Shown here one piece after another: positions 16,096 to 23,679 of a DNA stretch of 54,690 bases; the first letter of the stretch is position 1; every line of letters starts with the position of its first letter. The notes under the pieces are model-generated. The model did no database searches. It saw only the letters and a list, made by a program, of their open reading frames with translations, and was not told where the DNA came from. The stretch comes from a virus. Location of the stretch: positions 1-54,690 of IMG/VR virus record IMGVR_UViG_3300031759_000032; one strand, 5' to 3'. Both the position numbers and the translations under genes were made by a program.

Positions 16096-18417
16096 ATGGA
16101 AGATGACGTCAAGCTGGCCTTTGGCCTTGGCGGCAAGATGGGTACAGCCGTCACTAACATTAAGAACGACCTCCTAAGCTTAGCTAGCATTATCGAAACA
16201 ACGCTTCTACCTAAGATTGATAAGATGGCTAGCCGCCTTGAGTCGGTTAGCAAAGATTTTAGTGGCCTTCTTATTGCTGATAAGTACGGGCGAGTTACGG
16301 GCACCTCAGGGGGTTCAAATAGAGTAGCCCCACCACCTCCTACGGATACTGGTAATAACGGAGCCCCTCCAACTAATAATCAAAGCCCTAAGACACCACA
16401 GGATAACTCCGCTGGTAAGCCTACTAACAATAAGATTGCGGCTGGGGCGCAGGCTGTGCTTGGCGGAATGTACGGGTCTAATCTACTTAGCATGGCCATG
16501 CCAAACGTGCAGACCTCCATCATGCAGGACTACCTCACTAACCGTGTAGCTTTTAATGGGGCTGGGGGGATAACGGGTAGTTTACAAGGTCAAACAAGCC
16601 AAATAAATGCTTTGCAACGCTCTATGGCAAACCAAGGAACAGCCACCAGCAGCATGGACGCAATTAATGCAATTATTGCTCTGCAAAATGCGGGGCTTGG
16701 CGGAGCAAAAAACTTTAAGCAATTAGCGTCGGGTGCCGCAGCCATTTCTAATTTAGAACCTGGCATGGGTCTTGCAGGTGCCGCTCAAGCTCAAGGAGCT
16801 GCTCAAGCCCCTACTACTGTAAATATGCTTCGTTCTATTGGTATCAATATGCGTGACGCTAACGGTAATATGCTCACTACGGGTCAAATGATTGACCAAA
16901 TATGGAACTTTTTAAATAAGAACAACGGTGGCAAGAATATGGATAAGGAATCCATAACCATGTCCTTAGCCCCAGGTTATGGCCTATACAACATGCTTAG
17001 TAGCATGTTTAACGGCGACCCTATGATGATTAAACTTGTAGGAGACGGATTAAAGCTTAAAGCTCAAACAGGTGGGGCTGCTATTGATTCCCTTACCCGT
17101 AATCAAATGAAAACTTTGGGCGGAACCACTGGAACAGTTAATGCGATTGCTAACAAAACAGCTGCTCAAACAGAACTCTTAACCAATACGGCTGCAACTA
17201 CTTCAGCTGGGTATGCGGCGTCTGCTGACTTAGCCGCGGCACTCAATAGATTTGCAGATATGGTCCCACAATTAACTTCGGCTTTGGGCGGATTAAACGG
17301 ATTAATGTCTGGAGTAAAGGGTATAGGGGGCGGAGCACTCACAAGCGTTGCGGGCGCGTACGCCGCTAATAAAGTCGCAAAGAAAGTTGAAAGTACAGGC
17401 TTACTAAAGGGTATTGGAAATCTATTTAGTAAAGGTTTTAACTTTCTTAAAGGTAATATGGTAAGAGCGGGGGAGGACATCGCAAAAGGTGATGTGCCTG
17501 ATTTTGCCGCGGCGGTCATGGAAGACGTAGCTGCGGGTGGCATCGCTGGGTTTGCTGGCGGTACATCTCGTGTACCTGGAACAGGGGATGGGGACATCGT
17601 TCCAGCCATGTTGACCCCAGGCGAAGCTGTTATTAATAAGGACGCTGCTGAGAAGTACCGTCCAATATTATCCGCTATGAACGCAGGAACCCTGCAAATG
17701 CACGCTGCTGGTACTTCTAATGTAGCTAAAGCTGAGTCATATTTATCTAAGATGAACTCTAATAAAGTAAGCGCGGGGGATTTTGCTCAAGCTATGCTCG
17801 TAGGATTAGGGGCGCCAACAGACGCGCAAAACGTCGCCAATCTAAAGCTATGGATGAGCGCTGAAGGTGGTAACTGGCTAAACACTGCGCATTTTAATCC
17901 GTTAAACACAAGCTATGGTTTAAATGGGTCTACTAACTTTAATACTGGAATGGCTGGGGGAGGCGTACAGGCGTACAAGAGTTGGAAAGACGGATTAGAC
18001 GCAACTCTGGGCACTCTTACAGGTCAAAACGCTGGCGCCCGCGGGTATGCGAACCTTGTAAAAATGTTGCAGGGTGGAAAAGCATCTCAATCTGAATGGA
18101 TTACTGCTTTACAGCAGTCTTCTTGGGATAATGGTCACTACTCTAACCTTTCGCATGGGGGCAACTCTAAATATAATCCAAATTCTCCGTACTCAGGCCA
18201 CGGTAGCGGTGGAGCAACGAGCACCAACCCTGCAGTACCTACGCAGGCGCAAATAGCCGCACACGCAGCATCTCTTAATAAAGATGCGACTAATAACCAT
18301 AACTACGGTGGGGTTAGCATCACGATTAATGCGCAAAATCAGTCATCAGATGCACTACTAAGTCAACTACAACAACTATTTGCGGGCTCAGGTATCGTAG
18401 CCCAGATTTCAGGGTGA
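16096..18417 (+). CDS. Tape measure protein with lysozyme-like domain
   Basis: 773 aa; AGGAGG precedes ATG 16096. Alpha-helical N-terminus (NIKNDLLSLASIIETTLLPK), a Pro/Asn-rich linker (about 73-113), then long Ala/Gly-rich helical stretches that would set tail length. VPAMLTPGEAVINKDAAEKY (about 502-521) is the typical C-terminal tape-measure motif. Residues about 556-690 look like a peptidoglycan hydrolase domain: WMSAEGGNW with a candidate catalytic Glu near 588, FNPLNT, VQAYKSWKDGLDATL and YANLVKMLQGG. It would open the cell wall during injection. The C-terminal end (GVSITINAQNQSSDALLSQL) follows the usual VNI...N.V pattern. Confidence 0.88.
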   Translation: MEDDVKLAFGLGGKMGTAVTNIKNDLLSLASIIETTLLPKIDKMASRLESVSKDFSGLLIADKYGRVTGTSGGSNRVAPPPPTDTGNNGAPPTNNQSPKTPQDNSAGKPTNNKIAAGAQAVLGGMYGSNLLSMAMPNVQTSIMQDYLTNRVAFNGAGGITGSLQGQTSQINALQRSMANQGTATSSMDAINAIIALQNAGLGGAKNFKQLASGAAAISNLEPGMGLAGAAQAQGAAQAPTTVNMLRSIGINMRDANGNMLTTGQMIDQIWNFLNKNNGGKNMDKESITMSLAPGYGLYNMLSSMFNGDPMMIKLVGDGLKLKAQTGGAAIDSLTRNQMKTLGGTTGTVNAIANKTAAQTELLTNTAATTSAGYAASADLAAALNRFADMVPQLTSALGGLNGLMSGVKGIGGGALTSVAGAYAANKVAKKVESTGLLKGIGNLFSKGFNFLKGNMVRAGEDIAKGDVPDFAAAVMEDVAAGGIAGFAGGTSRVPGTGDGDIVPAMLTPGEAVINKDAAEKYRPILSAMNAGTLQMHAAGTSNVAKAESYLSKMNSNKVSAGDFAQAMLVGLGAPTDAQNVANLKLWMSAEGGNWLNTAHFNPLNTSYGLNGSTNFNTGMAGGGVQAYKSWKDGLDATLGTLTGQNAGARGYANLVKMLQGGKASQSEWITALQQSSWDNGHYSNLSHGGNSKYNPNSPYSGHGSGGATSTNPAVPTQAQIAAHAASLNKDATNNHNYGGVSITINAQNQSSDALLSQLQQLFAGSGIVAQISG

Positions 18418-18421
18418 GTAA

Positions 18422-19558
18422 ATGCCTCAAAGTTCAGCGTATGCGGCAGCTTCTTATAAAGCATTAGCAGCTACCGCCGCAGCCACCGCGGCGGCTAACG
18501 CCCCTTTATTTCCAGTAGCTGCTGTTCAAACCAACCAAGTAGCTGCGCCACCTCCAGGTTATTATATAGACCAATTTGGGCAAGCCGCACCTGTCTCATC
18601 TATTTCAAACATAACGGATAGTAAGGCGAGAGCGGTCGCTGCCGCATTGGCAACCAACGCAGTAAAAGCTAGCGCAGTAGCGGCTGCGAAAGCAAGTGCC
18701 GCTGCAACCTCTTCTCAAACGTCTACGGCGGCCAAAGCAAATACTCCGTATAATATTCAATTCAATCTTCCACCCCATAAATGGAGTTTGCCAGTAGACC
18801 CCACTAATTTAGGGTATAACAAGACTAAGCAAACCAGCGCGTCCTTTAATCACGGACTTCGTAGAGCAGCTATGTGGTTCTACGATGCACCGCCTGCGGG
18901 AGACACAGCCCCTAGCAGCGCGCAAGGTTTAGTTTCCACATCCAATGCTGCAGCGGCTACGGACAAAAATTTATTTGGTTTTCAATTTTTATGGAACCCA
19001 ACCACACTAAGCAATTCTATTTCATATAATCCTGCGATGGCTCCATCATCAGCCGATGCATTTGCGCAACTAAACTCTTTGTTTACAGGCATGGAAAGCA
19101 TGCAAGTTACCGCGCAAATCAATAGAGTGATGGACTTTGCGGCGTTTAAGGCTAACCCTAACATGTCATTAAGTGAAATGGCCAGCTCGTATGCAGCGTA
19201 CAAAAACCCTCAATCTAAATCTAAGGCTGAAACCACTGAACAACAAATATCTGACCTGTTAAAACGCGGAACTATGGCGGACGTAGAGTACATCTATAGG
19301 ATGGTCAACGGCATCGGAAACGCATCTATACCTACTTTTACTAACGTCTTAGGTCGTCAAACAGCTGATTTAGCTTTTTTAGCCCCAACGGCTATAGCAA
19401 TAAAATTTGGCCCAAACCCTGATAGTTTGTCGTACGTAGGTTGGTTAACACAGGTAGATGTTCAACACCTTCAATTTACTGAAGATATGATTCCGTTAGA
19501 CACAACAGTAACCCTTAGCATTAGTGCGTTCTCTCGCACAACGTTAGCGAGCAACTAA
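18422..19558 (+). CDS. Baseplate/tail hub-associated protein with Ala-rich N-terminus
   Basis: 378 aa. Residues 1-100 are extraordinarily Ala-rich low-complexity (AAATAAANAPLFPVAA, KASAVAAAKASAAAT). The rest is globular: LFGFQFLWNPTTLSNSISYN (about 182-201) and a C-terminal beta module SYVGWLTQVDVQHLQFTEDM...TVTLSISAF. WNP-x-x-x-x-x-x-SYN plus this C-terminal strand pattern is shared by baseplate proteins that precede the LysM/gp53-like gene in contractile actinophages. It is probably the linker between tape measure and hub. Confidence 0.6.
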   Translation: MPQSSAYAAASYKALAATAAATAAANAPLFPVAAVQTNQVAAPPPGYYIDQFGQAAPVSSISNITDSKARAVAAALATNAVKASAVAAAKASAAATSSQTSTAAKANTPYNIQFNLPPHKWSLPVDPTNLGYNKTKQTSASFNHGLRRAAMWFYDAPPAGDTAPSSAQGLVSTSNAAAATDKNLFGFQFLWNPTTLSNSISYNPAMAPSSADAFAQLNSLFTGMESMQVTAQINRVMDFAAFKANPNMSLSEMASSYAAYKNPQSKSKAETTEQQISDLLKRGTMADVEYIYRMVNGIGNASIPTFTNVLGRQTADLAFLAPTAIAIKFGPNPDSLSYVGWLTQVDVQHLQFTEDMIPLDTTVTLSISAFSRTTLASN

Positions 19559-19839
19559 TGGCTATCTATAAAGGCTCTAGATATGAGTACTCTAAAGTAG
19601 ACTTTGTGCAAACAAAAGCTGCGGGAAATGCAAACCCTATTATCTTCTACAACATTCCTGTATTTACCAACCTTTCTTACTATGAGCATGTGTATGAAGC
19701 TGGGGAACGGATTGACCAGATATCTACTCAGTACTACAGAACACCTAAGCTTTGGTGGTTAATTGCTGCGGCTAACCCCGCAATAAATGATTTATACAAT
19801 ATACCTGCGGGAACTTCTTTAAAGGTGCCCCGTGTTTAA
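19558..19839 (+). CDS. LysM-like baseplate wedge protein (gp53-like)
   Basis: 93 aa, starting in a TAATG overlap. C-terminal half is a LysM-like module: YEHVYEAGERIDQISTQYYR, TPKLWWLIAAANPAINDLYN, IPAGTSLKVPRV, the pattern of T4 gp53 and related wedge proteins that carry LysM-type folds and clamp neighbouring baseplate subunits. Overlaps the next gene by 8 nt. Confidence 0.78.
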   Translation: MAIYKGSRYEYSKVDFVQTKAAGNANPIIFYNIPVFTNLSYYEHVYEAGERIDQISTQYYRTPKLWWLIAAANPAINDLYNIPAGTSLKVPRV

Positions 19840-21172
19840 TTATTTAAAAGTAACTTTTCCTAACACTACGCTATCACCAAGCAGTGTGCTCTCTTTTAAT
19901 TACTACCAAAACCGTTACAAGCATGAGGTTGCGGTCATAAAATTTAGAGATTGGAACGTTGAGTACTCTGTAATTTCTTCGGGTTCTCCTGTGCAATTTC
20001 AGATGTTTCATGGAGTTACCGCTGGGGCAGTAAAAACATTTTATGGATATGTCCACCACGTTTCACCTACCAGAACACCTGGCCAAAACATAACCGAAGT
20101 AACAGTAATCGGAGCCTCGTGGGTTATGAAAAATGAAAGCCAACATATTTATAAAGGACTATCAGCTGACGCTATAGTTACCCAAATGGCAAAAAAGTAT
20201 AAGTTTGCCTCTTTTACTGTGAGTCACCCTCGCGTGTTCCCTCAGGTGTCTCAAGCGGGACACACAGACTGGGGTCTGTTAGTTCGTCTAGCTAAACAAT
20301 GCGGCTACAGCCTACGTACAGAAAACACTGAGATTTACTTTCAGCCTATGTTGTATGAGTATACAAATTATCGTTCTCAAGCGCCTCGCTTTATTATGCG
20401 TGAGTCTAATAACCCTGGCGGTTCTACTATCTACAACTTTAAACCAATGATTGGCGAATCTATACCGTACGAACAGGAAACTAAAGCGGCTACCGCTGTG
20501 TCTGGTATAGATAGACCCTCTATAAATGGTTTATCTCTTACGCAACCTACAAGAAATAAGAAAACTAGAAGCTCTTCTAGTTTAGAATTTTTTGATAAGT
20601 ATGAGACTTCAATCGTCGCTAACAATGCCGATACTGCTAAGCACGAAGCTAAAGCGGCCGAAGACCGAGCCTCTTTCCCGTACCGCGCTACAGTTGAAGT
20701 TAAAGGAGACCCTTTACTTCGACCAGATATGCCTGTATACCTACAGGGAGTTGGAGCTCAATACGAGGGCTATTGGACAATCTTAGGCACAGAGCACAAG
20801 ATTTACGAAAAAGAGCGCAATAACCAGATATACACAACAATTTTAACTGTGGGTAGCGACTCTTTAGGTGCGGCGGTTACTTGGACAGATAATCAGACTA
20901 TTACTCAACCCGCGGCTACTCCTACTAGAACTATTATTCCAGGAGTAACGCAAACGGTTATTACCCCCAAGAGCACTTTAATAAACACAACCCCATACAA
21001 CCTTCCTCAGAAAAAGGGAACATTTGGGACACTTAATAATAGAACTGGCGACTCTATATCTAGTCCTACTTGGATTTCACAGACCGTTACGCTTAACCCT
21101 ATCTTGACAGTGCCTGGAAGCTCCTCTCCTACGCGCAGCACCGCCCAAGCCTCTATTGGAACGATAAAGTGA
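19832..21172 (+). CDS. Baseplate hub protein (gp27/gpD late-control-like)
   Basis: 446 aa from GTG 19832. Beta-barrel pairs with VQFQMFHGVTAGAVKTFYGY, VTVIGASWVMKNESQHIYKG, then the GLSADAIVTQMAKKYKFASF...GHTDWGLLVRLAKQCGYSL segment that marks the gpD/gp27/gp44 hub family. A hub trimer joins tail tube to the spike. A Ser/Thr/Pro-rich tail of about 90 residues after GSDSLGAAV is unusual and may be a flexible extension. Spike gene follows in an ATGA-type overlap. Confidence 0.8.
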   Translation: MFNYLKVTFPNTTLSPSSVLSFNYYQNRYKHEVAVIKFRDWNVEYSVISSGSPVQFQMFHGVTAGAVKTFYGYVHHVSPTRTPGQNITEVTVIGASWVMKNESQHIYKGLSADAIVTQMAKKYKFASFTVSHPRVFPQVSQAGHTDWGLLVRLAKQCGYSLRTENTEIYFQPMLYEYTNYRSQAPRFIMRESNNPGGSTIYNFKPMIGESIPYEQETKAATAVSGIDRPSINGLSLTQPTRNKKTRSSSSLEFFDKYETSIVANNADTAKHEAKAAEDRASFPYRATVEVKGDPLLRPDMPVYLQGVGAQYEGYWTILGTEHKIYEKERNNQIYTTILTVGSDSLGAAVTWTDNQTITQPAATPTRTIIPGVTQTVITPKSTLINTTPYNLPQKKGTFGTLNNRTGDSISSPTWISQTVTLNPILTVPGSSSPTRSTAQASIGTIK

Positions 21173-21528
21173 TGAACGACGAATACGATAAAAGATTTTA
21201 TGGAATTTACGAAGGCGTCTGCACTAATAATGCTGACCCAGACGGTAAATATAAAATTAAACTTATTGTTCCGCAGGTGCTGGGCAATAATGAAACAGAC
21301 TGGGCTGTTCCTTGCCTTCCTGTGGTAGTAGACGCTGACCATGGAACCTCTGGCGGCCTGACCACCACTACAAGTTCCGTTAATGATGGGGGCACTGGTT
21401 CTTCATCACACAGCCATACAGTGACGTTGACCACACATCAAAAAGTACCAAACCTTAATCAAAAGGTTTGGGTTATGTTCATTGCTGGAGACCCTAATTT
21501 TCCAGTCTGGATGGGAGTTGAACTATGA
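21172..21528 (+). CDS. Baseplate spike protein (gpV/gp5 OB-fold)
   Basis: 118 aa from ATG 21172 (a GTG one codon earlier is less likely). OB-fold pattern: FYGIYEGVCTNNADPDGKYK, IVPQVLGNNETDWAVPCLPV and a VWVMFIAGDPNFPVWMGVEL end, characteristic of gpV/gp5 N-terminal domains. The polar loop GTGSSSHSHTVTLTTHQ replaces part of the barrel and holds three His. There is no beta-helix needle domain in this ORF, so the spike is either very short or completed by another protein. Confidence 0.78.
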   Translation: MNDEYDKRFYGIYEGVCTNNADPDGKYKIKLIVPQVLGNNETDWAVPCLPVVVDADHGTSGGLTTTTSSVNDGGTGSSSHSHTVTLTTHQKVPNLNQKVWVMFIAGDPNFPVWMGVEL

Positions 21529-21938
21529 GTTCTGACAGCGCTATAACTCTTCCTTTTTCTTTTAATAGCTCTGGGGGTATTAGCTATACGACCGATATTC
21601 GTAAAATCTGGCAAGACCGAGTGACCTTAGTAGTTATGTCGCTAGTAGGGGAGCGGGTTATGCGACCAAATTTTGGGACAAATACGCGAGGTGCTGACTT
21701 TGAAAACACATCTAATGCTTTGTCTTTAATACAGTCCGAAATTGCCGCTGGGTTTTCAACCTGGCTACCTAATCTAACTCTTTTAGAGGTTACTGGGGCC
21801 GTAGACCCTGTAGATAACTCATTAAATATAAACGTAAGCTACCAATATGGGTTAGGTACTACCGACTCCGTGGTCTTGCGTAATGCTATCCTTGACTCTA
21901 CAGGCTCAATACTTTCGGAGGCTCCAATAAATGGCTAG
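21525..21938 (+). CDS. Baseplate wedge protein gp25/gpW-like
   Basis: 137 aa. Contains TDIRKIWQDRVTLVVMSLVG, GERVMRPNFGTNTRG and a C-terminal VSYQYGL strand, the standard gp25-like motif set (GER-x-M-x-P-x-FG). gp25 nucleates sheath polymerisation on the baseplate. Overlaps both neighbours by 4-8 nt, giving the conserved V-gp25-J order. Confidence 0.88.
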   Translation: MSSDSAITLPFSFNSSGGISYTTDIRKIWQDRVTLVVMSLVGERVMRPNFGTNTRGADFENTSNALSLIQSEIAAGFSTWLPNLTLLEVTGAVDPVDNSLNINVSYQYGLGTTDSVVLRNAILDSTGSILSEAPING

Positions 21939-23679
21939 TTATGTTCCATCGGTAGACTATACCTCTAGAGACTACTCTGCCATTTTGTCAGATATGACTA
22001 GTCTTATCCCTAACTTTACGTCCAACTGGACTAACCGCGACCCCGCTGATTTTGGCGTGGTGTTGTTGGAGCTTTTTGCTTACATGGGAGACCTATTAAG
22101 CTATTACATTGACCGCGCTGCCAACGAAGCAATGATTACTACTGCTACTCAAAGACAAAGCCTTTTGGATATCTCCACAATGCTTGGTTACGTCCCAACG
22201 CTGGCTACACCAGCGACGGCATTAGTGACGTTTACTAACACTAGCGCTAGCGCTATAACTGTTCCAGCATTAACTCAAGTGGCGACATCCTTAATTGCAA
22301 ATTCTACGACGTCTCAAGTAGTTTATGAAGTTACCTCTGCGGTAACAGTCCCTGCTCAAGTGGGGTCAACTGCTGGAACCGTAAGAACCTCAGTAACTCA
22401 AGGCGTAACTGTTTCTAACGAAAGCGTTGGAATTTCCAATGGATATCCTTCACAAGTTTATCAATTAGCTAACACTTCTGTTATCAATAATAGCACTGTC
22501 GTAGTTATTAACGGCGTAACTTACGCTCAAGTTCCCTATTTGGTTGATTATGGTAGCTATGACCCTGTTTATTCAACATACGTAGATGAAAACAATATTA
22601 CCTACGTTAAATTTGGCGATGGAGTTAGCGGCTGCGTCCCACCTAATGGAGCAACCATATATGTTACCTACAGAGTAGGTGGTGGGGTACTTGGAAACGT
22701 AGCAACAGGCCTGATTAAATATATTTTAACAATGCCTGGGTTTAACGCTATTCCAACAGGATTAAGCGCTGTCAACTCGGACGTAACTGCGGGAGATGGA
22801 GCAGCAACTGGGGGGGCGGATGCTGAATCCAATGACTCTATTCGCTATAACGCTCCTTTAAGTATTCGTTCTATCAACCGCGCAGTTGCGGTTAATGATT
22901 ACGCGTATTTAGCTACTCAAGTGCTTAACGTAGCAAAGGCTATAGCGTACGCTAGCGTTTATTCTTCTATCACTATTTACATGTTACCTTCTGGAGACCC
23001 TGGAGTATCTTCAGATAACGTTACGCCGAGCGCTACTTTTAATACGGTATCCGCAAATGTTCTTTCTTATTTAGTCAACAAAGCCCCAGGAAACACTACT
23101 ATAACCGTACAACCCCCTAAATGGGTAGGCGCGTACATTAACTTAAACATTACGGTAAATCCAACTTACAGTCAATCTGCAGTTAAAACAGCGGTTACAA
23201 CCGCTATTAACAACTTATTTTTTGTGGATAACACTTACTTTAATCAAACTATCTCTGTATCAAGTCTTTATAACGCGGTAGCGGCAGTCCCTGGTGTGGC
23301 GTATCAAAGCCTTACAAAGATGGTACGCGCAGATGCAGACCAGACCTATGTGGTTAATAACAAGCAGCTTGTATCTTCTGTGGCAACCCTAACCACGTCT
23401 ACTACCCATACTTTGACCGTAGGACAAACAGTGTCGGTAACTAACGTAGATGCCACATTCAACGGAACTTATGTAGTCACTGCGGTAACAAGTAACACGT
23501 TCTCATATGCCCTTATCGCCAGCCCTGTGAGCTCTACTCCAGTATCTGGTGGTGCAGTAACTGCGTTAACAGTTAAAGATATAGTATGCGCTGTTAGTGA
23601 AATTCCTATGATTTCCTACTCCAGTACTTTCACACTAGGAAGCTTAAATATCACTGCTACAGGTGGTGTTACTAGCTAA
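21931..23679 (+). CDS. Baseplate J-like wedge protein
   Basis: 582 aa. The N-terminus (VDYTSRDYSAILSDMTSLIP, DPADFGVVLLELFAYMGDLL, SYYIDRAANEAMI) and central DAESNDSIRYNAPLSIRSIN are classic gpJ/gp6 features; these ring proteins trigger sheath contraction. Residues about 475-547 carry an extra beta module (VATLTTSTTHTLTVGQTVSV) related to inserts in the sheath and the next protein. Ends one base into the gpI-like ATG. Confidence 0.9.
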   Translation: MASYVPSVDYTSRDYSAILSDMTSLIPNFTSNWTNRDPADFGVVLLELFAYMGDLLSYYIDRAANEAMITTATQRQSLLDISTMLGYVPTLATPATALVTFTNTSASAITVPALTQVATSLIANSTTSQVVYEVTSAVTVPAQVGSTAGTVRTSVTQGVTVSNESVGISNGYPSQVYQLANTSVINNSTVVVINGVTYAQVPYLVDYGSYDPVYSTYVDENNITYVKFGDGVSGCVPPNGATIYVTYRVGGGVLGNVATGLIKYILTMPGFNAIPTGLSAVNSDVTAGDGAATGGADAESNDSIRYNAPLSIRSINRAVAVNDYAYLATQVLNVAKAIAYASVYSSITIYMLPSGDPGVSSDNVTPSATFNTVSANVLSYLVNKAPGNTTITVQPPKWVGAYINLNITVNPTYSQSAVKTAVTTAINNLFFVDNTYFNQTISVSSLYNAVAAVPGVAYQSLTKMVRADADQTYVVNNKQLVSSVATLTTSTTHTLTVGQTVSVTNVDATFNGTYVVTAVTSNTFSYALIASPVSSTPVSGGAVTALTVKDIVCAVSEIPMISYSSTFTLGSLNITATGGVTS

